DNA from: Streptomyces sp. A0958
GTDB lineage: Bacteria > Actinomycetota > Actinomycetes > Streptomycetales > Streptomycetaceae
Assembly: GCF_004795035.1 (NCBI RefSeq)
Contig: NZ_SSBK01000025.1
Coordinates: 1 to 64,000 of the forward strand
Reading direction: 5' to 3'
Length of the DNA: 64,000 bases
This document shows positions 7,867 through 17,249 of the stretch, in pieces (positions within the stretch are counted from its first letter, which is position 1; every line of letters starts with the position of its first letter). The notes beneath the pieces were generated by a model. The model made no database searches, had not been told where the DNA came from, and saw nothing but the letters and a program-made list of their open reading frames with translations. The position numbers and the translations under genes were made by a program.

Positions 7867-8610
7867 GTGCGCGTGCCCAAGAACAGAAACGCGTTCTCCT
7901 CCCTGACCGCCTGGCGGCGGCGCGCCCTGTCCGGGGCCGTCCACCGCTGCTGGCGCTGGGCGCGGGAGGCGGGCGCGGTCACCGCCGAGCACCCCGGCGG
8001 ACTGCGGTTCGCCCGGATCGGCGAGGGCACCCGGCTGGCCTTCCCGCAGGGCACGGTCTTCGGGGAGCCGTGGATCGAGCTGGGCGACCACTGCGTCATC
8101 GGCGAACAGGTCACGCTGACCGCCGGGCTCATGCCCGACCTGGACCTTGGCCCCGAGCCGATCCTGACCCTGGGCGACGGGGTGGTGCTGGGGCGCGGCA
8201 GCCACATCGTCGCCGACACGACGGTGACCATCGGCTCGGACACGTACTGCGGGCCGTACGTCTACATCACCTCGACCAACCACAGCTACGACGACCCGCA
8301 CGAGCCGGTCGGCAAGCAGTGGCCCCGGATGGAGCCGGTGTCCATCGGGCCGGGGTGCTGGATCGGGACCGGGGCGGTGATCCTGCCGGGGGCGCGGCTC
8401 GGGCGCAACGTGGTGGTGGCGGCCGGCGCGGTGGTCCGCGGCGAGGTGCCCGACCGTGCGGTGGTGGCCGGGGCCCCCGCCCGGGTCGTACGGAGCTGGC
8501 ATCCGGAGGAGGGCTGGCAGCCGCCCCTGCGGACACCGGCCCCGGTGCCGATCCCCGCGGGCGTCACCCCGGAACAGCTGCTGGCCGTCGCGGAGCTCGA
8601 AGAGGGCTGA
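7867..8610 (+). CDS. Hexapeptide-repeat O-acyltransferase
   Basis: The product has 247 residues. After a basic N-terminal helix, hexapeptide repeats run from about residue 60 to 200. They include the acetyltransferase catalytic loop YITSTNHSYDDP with its histidine, and the classic ending VVVAAGAVVRGEVPDRAVVAGAPARVVR. This is the maltose/galactoside or chloramphenicol-type acetyltransferase (LbH_MAT_like) family, acting on a sugar or polysaccharide acceptor with acetyl-CoA. No polysaccharide genes surround it. The GTG at 7867 follows TACCGT within a few bases; GTG 7873 is also possible. Confidence 0.82.
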   Translation: MRVPKNRNAFSSLTAWRRRALSGAVHRCWRWAREAGAVTAEHPGGLRFARIGEGTRLAFPQGTVFGEPWIELGDHCVIGEQVTLTAGLMPDLDLGPEPILTLGDGVVLGRGSHIVADTTVTIGSDTYCGPYVYITSTNHSYDDPHEPVGKQWPRMEPVSIGPGCWIGTGAVILPGARLGRNVVVAAGAVVRGEVPDRAVVAGAPARVVRSWHPEEGWQPPLRTPAPVPIPAGVTPEQLLAVAELEEG

Positions 8611-8625
8611 CCGCCCGCCCCGCGC

Positions 8626-9489
8626 TCACCCGGTCGCGAGCAGCACCGTACCCACCAGTGCGAGGCCGGCGCCCGCCGCCTGCACCCCGCGCAGCCGTTC
8701 CCCGAGGAAGCCGCGCGCGGCCAGGGCCGTGACCACCGGGTAGAGCGAGGCCAGTACGGCGGCCACGGTGACCGGGCCGTGGTGGGCGGCCATCGAGTAG
8801 GTGCCGTTGGCCGCGACGTCCGCGAGGCCCACGAACGCCAGCGCGGGCAGCGCCGCCCGGACCGCCGACGCGCCTTCCTCGGGCAGCGCGCGGCCTCCGC
8901 GCCGCACCGAGACGTACAGCGCCCCGCCGCCCACCACGGTGTTGGTGACCCGCTGCACGAACAGCGCCAGGAACAGCCCGGTCACCGTGGTCGACGCCTC
9001 GGCGATCAACGACATCACGGCCCCGAAACCGAACGCCGCCACCAGCGTCAGCAGGATCGCGCGCCGCTGCACCGGCGCCCCGCGCAACTGGGGACCGCCC
9101 GCCATCACGATGCCCGCGACGGCGACCGCGACCCCGGCGAACTGGAGGAGCCCCGGGCGCTCCCCGGCGATCAGCCCCACGCTCACCGGGACGGCGACGC
9201 CGAGCGAACCGAGCGGGGAGACCACCCCCATCGGACCGAGAGCGAGCGCCTTGTAGAAGCAGAGCATCGCCACCGGCCCCACGACGCCCGCCGCGACCGC
9301 GTACCAGAGCTGCGCACCCGCCTCGCTCCAGCCGCCCGTGGCGATCACGATCACGCCCAGCACCGCCGCCGCCATGATCTGCGAGACGACGACCACGGTG
9401 AGCGCGGGGGTGCGCCGGGTCAGCAGGCCGCCCCCGAAGTCGGCCAGTCCCCACAGGAGGCTGGTGGCCAGGGCGAACAACGCTGTCAT
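8626..9489 (-). CDS. DMT-superfamily (EamA) permease
   Basis: The product has 287 residues and ten hydrophobic helices in two EamA repeats; the first has VGPVAMLCFYKALALGPMGVVSPLGSLG and the second ANGTYSMAAHHGPVTVAAVLASLYPVVTALAA. Such permeases export amino acids, metabolites or drugs. The ATG at 9489 begins directly before TM1 and has GAGG 6 nt upstream, which excludes the 26-residue polar extension. It is divergent from the cupin/HTH regulator at 9583. This arrangement is typical of a permease controlled by its neighbour. Confidence 0.85.
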   Translation of the reverse strand: MTALFALATSLLWGLADFGGGLLTRRTPALTVVVVSQIMAAAVLGVIVIATGGWSEAGAQLWYAVAAGVVGPVAMLCFYKALALGPMGVVSPLGSLGVAVPVSVGLIAGERPGLLQFAGVAVAVAGIVMAGGPQLRGAPVQRRAILLTLVAAFGFGAVMSLIAEASTTVTGLFLALFVQRVTNTVVGGGALYVSVRRGGRALPEEGASAVRAALPALAFVGLADVAANGTYSMAAHHGPVTVAAVLASLYPVVTALAARGFLGERLRGVQAAGAGLALVGTVLLATG

Positions 9490-9582
9490 CGCGGACCTCG
9501 CAGTACAGTGCGGCGAACGGTTGGGTACACCACACCGTAGTGCAGGAAGCTCGACTACGTCATACAAAATATTGGACGGAAT
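9490..9582. promoter_or_regulatory. Shared promoter region of DMT permease and XRE-cupin regulator
   Basis: The 93 bp between divergent starts contain the only AT-rich tract nearby (CATACAAAATATTGG at 9561-9575), which probably holds the regulator's -10. On the permease side TGTACT-like sequence precedes its GAGG. CAGTACAGTGC and GTAGTGCAG are loosely repeated and could be half-sites for the regulator. No clean palindrome was found. Confidence 0.4.
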
Positions 9583-10155
9583 GTGACTGACCTCGATCAG
9601 CTGACCCAGTCCCTCGCGCGCAACCTCAAGCGCTGGCGCGGTGAGCGCGGCTTCACCCTGGACACGCTGGCCGCCCGCGCGGGAGTCAGCCGCGGCATGA
9701 TCATCCAGATCGAGCAGGCCCGCACCAACCCGAGCGTCGGCACCACCGTCAAGCTCGCCGACGCGCTGGGCGTCAGCATCACCACACTGCTCGACTACGA
9801 CCAGGACTCACCGGTCCGCCTGGTCCCCGCCGACCAGGCCGTACGCATGTGGTCCACCGAGGCGGGCAGCGCCACCACCCTGCTGGTCGGCACGGAGGCC
9901 CGGGGCCCTCTCGAACTCTGGTCCTGGCGGCTGATGCCCGGCGACGGCAGCCGCTCCGACCCGCACCCCGAAGGCACGGTCGAACTGCTCCACGTCACCA
10001 CGGGCACCCTGACCCTCGTCGTCGCCGACACCCCGTACACCGTGTCCGCCGGCACCTCCGCCACCTTCGAGGCCCACCACGCGCACGCGTACCGCAACGA
10101 GGGCACCGAACCGGTCGAACTCACCATGGCCGTCAGCATTCCGCCCGTCAGATGA
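9583..10155 (+). CDS. XRE-family regulator with C-terminal cupin
   Basis: The product has 190 residues. The N-terminal HTH_3 domain lies at about residues 8-62, with the recognition region AARAGVSRGMIIQIEQARTN. A small-molecule-binding cupin_2 barrel occupies about 105-185 (DPHPEGTVELLHVTTGTLTLVV and later HHAHAYRNEG). This two-domain type typically represses or activates a neighbouring permease or catabolic gene in response to a ligand held in the cupin. It faces the DMT permease and probably controls it and itself. The GTG at 9583 has GGACGGA just upstream. Confidence 0.88.
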   Translation: MTDLDQLTQSLARNLKRWRGERGFTLDTLAARAGVSRGMIIQIEQARTNPSVGTTVKLADALGVSITTLLDYDQDSPVRLVPADQAVRMWSTEAGSATTLLVGTEARGPLELWSWRLMPGDGSRSDPHPEGTVELLHVTTGTLTLVVADTPYTVSAGTSATFEAHHAHAYRNEGTEPVELTMAVSIPPVR

Positions 10156-10198
10156 GACGCGGTCCAACCCTGCGGGCGGCGCTGTTAGCGTGACGCGC

Positions 10199-10759
10199 AT
10201 GCGCGCACCCATCGGTTCCTTCGAGAACGCCTGCCCCGCCGTCGACCGTCAGGACCTGCTCACCGCCCCGGTGGCCGGGGCGGTGAGCACGGGCTGGGGA
10301 GGCATCCCCGCCGAGCAGATCATCCACGTGGACACCGACCCCGAGATCGCCGACACCGCGGTCTTCGTCGCACACCACGGCGCCGACCTGCTGAACCACT
10401 CGGCGAACTGCGTCGTCCTCTCGGGCAAGCGCGGCAGCGAGGTCACGCTCGCCGCCTGCCTCGTCCTGTCGCACTCCCGCGTCGATGTGAACGGCGTCGC
10501 GCGCAAGCACCTCGGCCTGCGCAAGGCGCGGTTCGCCTCGATGGACACGGCGGTCGGCGAGACCGGCATGGAGTACGGCGGCATCACCCCCATCGGGCTC
10601 CCGGCCGCCTGGCCCCTGCTCATCGACCCCGCGGTCGTGGACGAGGAGTGGGTCCTGATCGGCAGCGGCTCCCGCCGGGGCAAGCTCATCGTGCCGGGCA
10701 AGGCACTGGCCGCGCTGCCGGGCGCGGTGGTGGTCGAAGGGCTCGGCGTCCGCGTCTGA
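10199..10759 (+). CDS. YbaK/aminoacyl-tRNA deacylase-domain-like protein
   Basis: The product has 186 residues. It matches the YbaK/ProX editing-domain layout: LVLSHSRVDVNGVARKHLGLRKARFASMDTAVGETGMEYGGITPIGLP carries the family's conserved Lys/Arg and the G-x-x-P-I-G loop (about residues 95-140). Family members hydrolyse mischarged tRNA such as Cys-tRNAPro. The ATG at 10199 is preferred over GTG 10190 because a TTAGCGT -10 hexamer ends 7 nt before it, the typical leaderless layout. It is convergent with the CoA-binding protein, 6 bp apart. Confidence 0.8.
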   Translation: MRAPIGSFENACPAVDRQDLLTAPVAGAVSTGWGGIPAEQIIHVDTDPEIADTAVFVAHHGADLLNHSANCVVLSGKRGSEVTLAACLVLSHSRVDVNGVARKHLGLRKARFASMDTAVGETGMEYGGITPIGLPAAWPLLIDPAVVDEEWVLIGSGSRRGKLIVPGKALAALPGAVVVEGLGVRV

Positions 10760-10765
10760 GCGGTC

Positions 10766-11176
10766 CTACCCCTTCAGCTTCGGGATCTCGATGGCCGGGC
10801 AGCGGTCCATGACCATGTCGAGCCCGGCCGCCCGGGTACGGGCCAAGGCATCCTCGTCGATCACACCCAGCTGGAACCAGACGGCCCGGGCACCGGCGGC
10901 GACCGCCTCGTCCGCCACCGCACCGGCCAGGTCGCTGTTGACGAAGACGTCCACCACATCCACCGGGAACGGAATGTCCGCCAACGAGGCGTACCCCTCC
11001 TCGCCGTGCACCCGCTCCGCCTTGGGGTGCACCGGCACCACCCGCTTGCCGAAGCGCTGAAGGACCTCGGCCACCCCGTAGGCGGCGCGCGAACGGTTGT
11101 CGGACAGCCCCACCACCGCCCAGGTGTCGCCGGTGTCTTCCAGAATCCTGCGGATCGTCTCCGTGTCTGCGTACAT
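10766..11176 (-). CDS. CoA-binding domain protein (YccU-like)
   Basis: The product has 136 residues and a single Rossmann CoA_binding domain like E. coli YccU. AVVGLSDNRSRAAYGVAEVLQRFGKRVVPVHP is the nucleotide-binding strand-loop-helix, VDVVDVFVNS the next strand, and ARAVWFQLGVIDEDAL and MVMDRCPAIE the C-terminal part with the conserved DRC motif. The biological role of the family is unknown. The ATG at 11176 is chosen by family length; an upstream in-frame ATG adds 16 polar residues. Confidence 0.85.
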   Translation of the reverse strand: MYADTETIRRILEDTGDTWAVVGLSDNRSRAAYGVAEVLQRFGKRVVPVHPKAERVHGEEGYASLADIPFPVDVVDVFVNSDLAGAVADEAVAAGARAVWFQLGVIDEDALARTRAAGLDMVMDRCPAIEIPKLKG

Positions 11177-11235
11177 GCCCCGGACAACCGGCAGCCCGTC
11201 CGGGGCATTCCCGCAGGTACGCATAGGGTGGCGGG

Positions 11236-11862
11236 ATGCAGGAGCAGTATCGGACCGTCGCCCGCGCGGGCGTGCACGAGAGCGAGATCAACCGCTCGCG
11301 CTTCATCTGCGCGCTCGCTCCCGCGGCCACCGAGGAGGAGGCGCAGGAGTTCGTCGCCCACGTCCGCCGGGAGCACCCGACCGCCACGCACAACTGCTAC
11401 GCGTACGTGATCGGCGCCGACGCCTCGGTGCAGAAGGCCGGCGACGACGGCGAGCCCGGAGGCACCGCCGGCGTCCCCATGCTCCAGATGCTGACGCGCC
11501 GCGAGGTCTGCTACGCCGTCGCCGTCGTCACCCGCTACTACGGCGGGGTCAAGCTGGGCGCCGGCGGGCTGATCCGGGCCTACGGGGGAGTGGTCGGCGA
11601 AGCGCTCGACGCGCTCGGCACCCGTACCCGCAGGCGCTACCGCCTCGCCACCGTCACGGTCGGCCACCAGCGGGCCGGCCGGCTGGAGAACGAACTGCGG
11701 GCCACCGGAAGGACCGTGCGCGAGGTCCGCTACGGGGCCGACGTGGCCATCGACATCGGGCTGCCCGACGCCGAGGTCGAGGACTTCCGCCGCTGGCTGG
11801 CCGACGCGACGGCGGGCGAGGCGCACGTGGAACTGGGCGGCGAGGCGTACGGCGACGCCTGA
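11236..11862 (+). CDS. YigZ/IMPACT family protein
   Basis: The product is 208 residues, normal for the family. The IMPACT N-terminal domain shows SRFICALAPAATEEEAQEFV, HNCYAYVIG, DDGEPGGTAG and VTRYYGGVKLGAGGLIRAYGG; these are the signatures of the YigZ family (UPF0029, related to yeast Yih1 and elongation-factor folds). A C-terminal DUF1949 ferredoxin-like domain follows. Its role, perhaps linked to translation or proline metabolism, is not settled. A TAGGGT hexamer lies 6 nt before the ATG, indicating a leaderless transcript. It is divergent from the CoA-binding protein gene. Confidence 0.88.
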   Translation: MQEQYRTVARAGVHESEINRSRFICALAPAATEEEAQEFVAHVRREHPTATHNCYAYVIGADASVQKAGDDGEPGGTAGVPMLQMLTRREVCYAVAVVTRYYGGVKLGAGGLIRAYGGVVGEALDALGTRTRRRYRLATVTVGHQRAGRLENELRATGRTVREVRYGADVAIDIGLPDAEVEDFRRWLADATAGEAHVELGGEAYGDA

Positions 11863-11960
11863 CGCGGCTGCCCGCCCGGCCGCCTCCCGGGTGATGGGAG
11901 ACTGTGGGGCGTGAGGGCACAGGGGCGGAGGAAGCGAACCATGCGGGTCGGAGCCGGGTC

Positions 11961-13127
11961 TTGAGGATTTTGCACACATCGGACTGGCACCTGGGCCGGT
12001 CGTTCCACCGGGTTCCCCTGCTCGACGCGCAGGCCGCCTACCTCGACCACCTCGTGGCCACCGTGCACGAGCACGAGGTCGACGCCGTGCTCGTCGCGGG
12101 TGACGTGTACGACAGGGCGGTGCCCCCGCTGAGCGCCGTCCGGCTCTTCGACGACGCCCTGCACCGGCTCGCCGCCGCCGGAGTGCCGACGGTGATGATC
12201 TCCGGCAACCACGACTCGGCCCGCCGGCTCGGCGTCGGGGCCGGGCTCATCGGCCGGGCCGGCATCCACCTGCGGACCGACCCCGCGCACTGCGCCACCC
12301 CCGTCCTGCTCCCCGACGCGCACGGCGACGTGGCGTTCTACGGGCTCCCGTACCTGGAACCCGCCCTGGTCAAGGACGTGTTCAAGGCGGAGCGCGCCGG
12401 GCACGAGGCCGTGCTGAGCGCCGCCATGGACCGGGTACGCGCCGACCTCGCCGAGCGCCCGGACTCCACCCGGTCCGTGGTCCTCGCCCACGCCTTCGTC
12501 GCCGGCGGCGAGCCCAGCGACAGCGAACGCGACATCACCGTCGGCGGGGTCGCCGCGGTCCCCGCCGGAGTCTTCGACGGGGTGGACTACGCCGCGCTCG
12601 GCCATCTGCACGGCTGCCAGGCCGTCACGGACCGGGTCCGGTACTCCGGGTCCCCCCTCGCGTACTCCTTCTCCGAGGCCAACCACCGCAAGACCATGTG
12701 GCTCATCGACCTGGACGCCGAGGGCGCGGTCACCGGCGAACGGATCGACTGCCCGGTGCCCCGCTCCCTCGCCCGGCTCCGCGGCCGGCTCGACGACCTC
12801 CTGGACGACCCGGCGCTGGACCGGCACGAGGACGCGTGGGTGGAGGCGACGCTCACCGACTCCGTCCGCCCGGCCGACCCGATGGCCCGGCTCACCGAGC
12901 GCTTCCCCCACACCCTCAGCCTCGTCTTCGAACCGGAACGGGCACCCGACGACCCGGACACCTCGTACGCCGGGCGCCTGCGCGGACGCGACGACCAGAG
13001 CATCGCGGAGGACTTCGTGGCCCACGTCCGCGGCGGGTACGGCACCGACGAACGGGAGCGGGCGGTGCTGCGCGGCGCCTTCGACCACGTACGGGTCGAG
13101 GACGGCGTCCGCGAGGTGAACCGGTGA
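11961..13127 (+). CDS. sbcD: Exonuclease subunit SbcD
   Basis: The product has 388 residues and is the Mre11-type nuclease subunit of the SbcCD complex, which cleaves hairpins and protein-blocked DNA ends. All metallophosphoesterase motifs are visible: HTSDWHLG at residues 5-12, VAGDVYD, SGNHDS, LAHAFV, and LGHLHG with its metal-binding His. A C-terminal SbcD domain follows. The TTG at 11961 is chosen because the protein then begins MRILHTSDWHLG, as in other SbcD, with GGAG 7 nt upstream. The GTGA overlap with sbcC indicates translational coupling. Confidence 0.93.
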   Translation: MRILHTSDWHLGRSFHRVPLLDAQAAYLDHLVATVHEHEVDAVLVAGDVYDRAVPPLSAVRLFDDALHRLAAAGVPTVMISGNHDSARRLGVGAGLIGRAGIHLRTDPAHCATPVLLPDAHGDVAFYGLPYLEPALVKDVFKAERAGHEAVLSAAMDRVRADLAERPDSTRSVVLAHAFVAGGEPSDSERDITVGGVAAVPAGVFDGVDYAALGHLHGCQAVTDRVRYSGSPLAYSFSEANHRKTMWLIDLDAEGAVTGERIDCPVPRSLARLRGRLDDLLDDPALDRHEDAWVEATLTDSVRPADPMARLTERFPHTLSLVFEPERAPDDPDTSYAGRLRGRDDQSIAEDFVAHVRGGYGTDERERAVLRGAFDHVRVEDGVREVNR

Positions 13128-16100
13128 GACTCCACACCCTCCACATCACCGCGTTCGGCCCCTTCGGCGCGACCCAGGAGATCGACTTCGACGCGCTCTC
13201 GGCCGCCGGCCTCTTCCTGCTGCACGGACCGACCGGCGCCGGGAAGACCTCCGTCCTGGACGCCGTCTGCTACGCCCTGTACGGCGCGGTCCCCGGCGCC
13301 CGGCAGAGCCCCGGCACCTCGCTGCGCAGCGACCACGCCCCGGCGGACCTGCCGACCGAGGTCCGGCTCGAACTCACCGTCGGCGGCCGGCGCCTGGAGA
13401 TCACCCGGCGCCCCGCCCAGCCCCGCCCCAAGAAGCGCGGCGGCGGCCACACCACGGAGAAGGCGCAGAGCTGGCTGCGCGCGTACGACCCCGAGGACGG
13501 GTGGCAGGCGCTCAGCCGCTCGCACCAGGAGATCGGGGAGGAGATCACCCAGCTCATCGGCATGAGCCGCGAGCAGTTCTGCCAGGTGGTGCTCCTGCCC
13601 CAGGGCGACTTCGCCCGCTTCCTGCGCGCCGACGCCGAGGCCCGCGGCCGGCTCCTCGGCAGGCTCTTCGACACCCGGCGCTTCGCGGCCGTCGAGGAAC
13701 GCCTGGCCGAGCTGCGCCGGGCGGCCGAGGCACAGGTCAGGGCCGGTGACGACCAGATCCTCGCCCTCGCCCAGCGCATCGCCCAGGCGGCCGGGCCCGC
13801 CGCGCGCGAGTGCCCACCGCCCGACGCCCAGCCGGGCGAGCCCGGTCTCGCGGACGCGGTCCTCGGCTGGGCCGCGACCGCCCGCAGCAGCGCCCGCGAA
13901 CGCCTCGACATCGCCGCATCGGTGCTGGCCACCGCGGAGAGCAGGCACGCCGCGGCCCGCCACGCCCTGGACGCCGAACGGGAACTGGCCGCGCTCCAGG
14001 AGCGGTACGCCGAGACCCGCCGCCGCGCCGCCGCGGTGGAGGCCGGCCGCGCCGCGCACGAGGAGGCGCGGGAACGGCTGGGGCGCGCCCGCAAGGCGGA
14101 CCTCGTGGCACCCGCGCTGGAGCTGCGCGAGGAGGCGGAGCGCGCGTACCGGCGGGCGAACGAGGCCCGGGACCGCTCCCGGGGGCGGCTGCCCGGCACC
14201 CTGGCCGACGCGGGCGCCGAACAGCTGGCGGCCCTTGAACGCAGGCTCCGCGAGGAGCTGGGCGGCCTGGAATCCGCGCGTCGCGCCGAACACCGCAGCG
14301 CCGAGATCGACCGCGAACGCGCCGCCCTGGAGCGGCAGGCCGCGGCCGACGACGAACTGATCCGCGACACCGAGAACTGGCTCGCCGGCTGGGAGACCAC
14401 CCGGCAGGACCTCCAGGCCCGCATCGACGCGGCACTGGAGGCCGCGACCCGTACCGAACTGCTGGCCCGCCGGCTCGATCCGGCCCGCCGCCGCCTGGAC
14501 GCGGCCCGCCGCCGCGATGCCCTCGCGGCGCAGCTGACCGTCGCGCAGAGGCGGCTCGCCGAGGCACGCGAATGCGCGCTCGGCACCCGCGAGCACTGGC
14601 TCGACCTGCGCGAACGCCGGCTGCGCGGCATCGCCGCCGAACTCGCCGGGCAACTGGTCGCGGGCGAACCCTGCGCGGTCTGCGGTTCGGCGGACCACCC
14701 CGCTCCGGCCCGCACCGGCGCCGGACACGTCGACCAGGCGGCGGAGGAGGCGGCCGAGACCGCGCACCGCAGCGCCGAGCGGGCCAGGGCCGACGCGGAG
14801 CAGGCACTCGCGGTCGTCCGGGAGCGGCACGAGGCGGCCCGCGCCGAGGCCGCCGAGACGGCCGGCGCCGAGACCGCGACGGACGCGGGCGCCACCGGAC
14901 CAACGGTCGCCGCGCTCGCCTCCCTCGTGGACACACTGACCGGCGAGCACGCCGAGGCGTACCGAACCGCCGCCGGGACGCACGCCGCGCGCGAGGCCCT
15001 GACGGCGGCCGACCGGGAGCAGCGCCGGCGCGCCGACGACCGGCAGCAGGCCGAGCGCCGCGCCGCCGCCCGTACCTCCCGGCGCGAGGGGCTGGACCGC
15101 GAACAGGCCGCCCTGAACGAGGTCATCGACCGGGCCCGCGCCGGGTACGCGAGCGTCGGAGAGCACGCCGCGGTCCTCCAGGAACGGGTCGCCCTCCTCG
15201 TGGACGCGGCCGGCACGGTGCGCGAGGAGGAGACCGCGGCGGCGCGGCTCAAGGAGGCCGACGACCGGCTCGCGGACGCCGCGTTCCGGGCCGGTTTCGA
15301 CACCCCCCGGGCCGCCGCCCAGACCCTCCTGGACGACGCCGCGCAGCGCACGCTCCAGCACCGGATCGACGCCTGGCAGGCCGAGTCGGCCGCGGTCGCC
15401 GACCGGCTCGCCGAGACCGGTGCCCGCGCCGCCGCCGACCGGCCGCCGGCCGCTCCGCACGCGGCCCAGGAGGTCTGCGACCGGGCCGAGCGCGCACTGA
15501 GGGAGGCCGCGGCCGGCCTCGACGCGGCCCGGGAACGCTGCGCCGAACTCGACAGGCTCTCGCGCCGCGCGGCGCAGGAGGTGCGCGCGCTGGGGCCCGT
15601 ACGCGAGGAGTACGAGCGGGTCGCCCGGCTCGCCGGTCTCACGGCGGGCACGTCGGCGGACAACGCGCGCAAGATGCGCCTGGAGTCGTACGTGCTGGCG
15701 GCCCGGCTGGAGCAGGTCGCGGCGGCGGCCACCGCCCGGTTGCAGCGCATGTCCTCCGGCCGCTACCAGCTGGTCCACTCCGACGCCCGTACCGGAGGCC
15801 GCAGGGCGGGGCTCGGGCTGCACGTCATCGACGCCTGGACCGGCCGCGAGCGCGACACGGCCACCCTCTCGGGCGGCGAGACCTTCTTCGCCTCGCTGGC
15901 CCTGGCACTGGGCCTCGCCGACGTGGTCACCGACGAGGCGGGCGGCGTACGGCTGGACACCCTCTTCATCGACGAGGGGTTCGGCAGCCTCGACGACCAG
16001 ACCCTCGACGAAGTGCTCGACGTGCTCGACTCGCTGCGCGAACGGGACCGCAGCGTCGGCATCGTCAGCCATGTCGCGGACCTGCGCCGCCGCATCCCCG

Positions 16101-16174
16101 CCCAGCTCGAAGTGGTGAAGGAACGGCACGGATCGGCCGTGCGGCTCCGGGCCGCGGACGGGCTCAGCGACTGA
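13124..16174 (+). CDS. sbcC: Exonuclease subunit SbcC
   Basis: The product has 1016 residues and is the Rad50-like ATPase partner of SbcD. Walker A GPTGAGKTS is at 35-43. Two long Arg/Ala/Glu-rich coiled-coil arms flank a zinc hook with CAVCG near residue 518, where CxxC pairs two arms. The ABC signature LSGGETFFASLAL is near 912 and Walker B DTLFIDEGFGSLD near 945. The GTG start overlaps the sbcD stop by 4 bp. The last 11 bp overlap the convergent Lrp gene. Length and domain order are normal, so the enzyme should be functional. Confidence 0.95.
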   Translation: MRLHTLHITAFGPFGATQEIDFDALSAAGLFLLHGPTGAGKTSVLDAVCYALYGAVPGARQSPGTSLRSDHAPADLPTEVRLELTVGGRRLEITRRPAQPRPKKRGGGHTTEKAQSWLRAYDPEDGWQALSRSHQEIGEEITQLIGMSREQFCQVVLLPQGDFARFLRADAEARGRLLGRLFDTRRFAAVEERLAELRRAAEAQVRAGDDQILALAQRIAQAAGPAARECPPPDAQPGEPGLADAVLGWAATARSSARERLDIAASVLATAESRHAAARHALDAERELAALQERYAETRRRAAAVEAGRAAHEEARERLGRARKADLVAPALELREEAERAYRRANEARDRSRGRLPGTLADAGAEQLAALERRLREELGGLESARRAEHRSAEIDRERAALERQAAADDELIRDTENWLAGWETTRQDLQARIDAALEAATRTELLARRLDPARRRLDAARRRDALAAQLTVAQRRLAEARECALGTREHWLDLRERRLRGIAAELAGQLVAGEPCAVCGSADHPAPARTGAGHVDQAAEEAAETAHRSAERARADAEQALAVVRERHEAARAEAAETAGAETATDAGATGPTVAALASLVDTLTGEHAEAYRTAAGTHAAREALTAADREQRRRADDRQQAERRAAARTSRREGLDREQAALNEVIDRARAGYASVGEHAAVLQERVALLVDAAGTVREEETAAARLKEADDRLADAAFRAGFDTPRAAAQTLLDDAAQRTLQHRIDAWQAESAAVADRLAETGARAAADRPPAAPHAAQEVCDRAERALREAAAGLDAARERCAELDRLSRRAAQEVRALGPVREEYERVARLAGLTAGTSADNARKMRLESYVLAARLEQVAAAATARLQRMSSGRYQLVHSDARTGGRRAGLGLHVIDAWTGRERDTATLSGGETFFASLALALGLADVVTDEAGGVRLDTLFIDEGFGSLDDQTLDEVLDVLDSLRERDRSVGIVSHVADLRRRIPAQLEVVKERHGSAVRLRAADGLSD

Positions 16175-16610
16175 TCGGGCGCCCGGGCAGGGGCGAGGAG
16201 TAGACGACGCTGGTGGTGACGGAGCCGAGCGCGCCGATCTTCCCGGACACGGCCTCCAGATGCCGCATGGAGCGGGCCGTCACCTTGAGTACGAAGCAGT
16301 CGTCGCCGGTGACGTGGTGGGCCTCCACGATCTCCGGCGTGGCCTCCAGGAGGTCGTGGAACGGCTTGTAGTTGCCGTTCGGATACCGCAGCCGTACGAA
16401 GGCGAGGATCGGCAGCCCGAGCCGCTCCGGGTCGACCACGGCCGCGTATCCGCTGATGACCCCGGCCTCTTCCAGCCGGCGGACCCGCTCCGTCACGGCG
16501 CTCGACGACATGGCCACCGCCCGTGCCAGCTCCGCGAACGAGGCCCGGCCCTCGCGCTGGAGCACATCGAGGATGCGCCAGTCGGTGGCGTCCGGGGAAT
16601 AGTCGCTCAT
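16164..16610 (-). CDS. Lrp/AsnC family regulator
   Basis: The product has 148 residues. The AsnC-type winged helix (ILDVLQREGRASFAELARAVAMSSSAVTERVRRLEEAGVISGY) is at about residues 12-55, followed by the RAM ligand-binding domain with VTGDDCFVLKV and SVVYSSPLPGRP. The regulator is divergent from the rhodanese gene, with 93 bp between the starts, and that gene is the likeliest target. It ends inside the 3' end of sbcC on the other strand. The short ATG start at 16610 is the family-typical one. Confidence 0.9.
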   Translation of the reverse strand: MSDYSPDATDWRILDVLQREGRASFAELARAVAMSSSAVTERVRRLEEAGVISGYAAVVDPERLGLPILAFVRLRYPNGNYKPFHDLLEATPEIVEAHHVTGDDCFVLKVTARSMRHLEAVSGKIGALGSVTTSVVYSSPLPGRPISR

Positions 16611-16703
16611 GCGGACAGAGAACCGTGGAAACCCCGGCAGATCAAGGCGGATGCCGGGGATCGCGCCTTCCCGGCCGGGTCGGCCGACCGTAGATTTCCG
16701 GGC

Positions 16704-17204
16704 ATGACCCACCAGCCCGGCGCCCTCCCCGGCGCCACCGCCACCCACCCCGTCCTGCGCGTACCGCCCGCGGCCCCCGCCGAGGCCGTCGCCCATTTCG
16801 GGGCCTCGCTCGCCTTCCACACCGACGTCTCGGACATCGCGGCGGCCCTCGACGCCGGCACGGACCCCGGCTTCGTCCTGCTGGACTCCCGCTCCACCGA
16901 GTCCTGGGAGCAGGGGCACATCCCCGGAGCGGTGCACCTGCCGACGGCGCTCGTCGCCGAACGGGCGCCCCGGCTCCTCGACCCGGCCGTGCCGGTGGTC
17001 ACCTACTGCTGGGGGCCCGGCTGCAACGGCGCCGCCCGCGCCGCACTCGCCCTGGCCGGGCTCGGCTACCAGGTCAAGGAGATGCTCGGCGGCTTCGAGT
17101 ACTGGGCGCGCGAGGGCTTCGCGTACGAGACCCGACAGGGCGGCGAGCGGCGCGCGGCCGATCCGCTCACCGCACCGGCCGGCGCGGACGCCTGCGGCTG
17201 CTGA
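16704..17204 (+). CDS. Rhodanese-like sulfurtransferase
   Basis: The product has 166 residues and a single rhodanese domain. FVLLDSRSTESWEQGHIPGAVHLP is the conserved N-terminal motif, and the active-site loop is YCWGPGCNGAARAA, where the catalytic Cys is in a CxxxxC setting rather than the common CxxGxR. A Cys-containing tail ends ADACGC. It probably carries persulfide sulfur. The start ATG is 7 nt after TAGATT, a leaderless layout. The divergent Lrp/AsnC gene probably regulates it in response to an amino acid such as cysteine (inference). Confidence 0.85.
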   Translation: MTHQPGALPGATATHPVLRVPPAAPAEAVAHFGASLAFHTDVSDIAAALDAGTDPGFVLLDSRSTESWEQGHIPGAVHLPTALVAERAPRLLDPAVPVVTYCWGPGCNGAARAALALAGLGYQVKEMLGGFEYWAREGFAYETRQGGERRAADPLTAPAGADACGC

Positions 17205-17249
17205 CGACGGCCGGCCCCGGACACCGCCCGGGAACCGGCCGCCGGCGGA

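Noticed and set aside
12587..16129. A 1180-codon minus-strand open frame opposite sbcD/sbcC
   Set aside because: It is the mirror frame of GC-rich coding DNA; SbcC motifs on the plus strand are complete, and the antisense product is Arg/Gly/Ala-rich with no domain.
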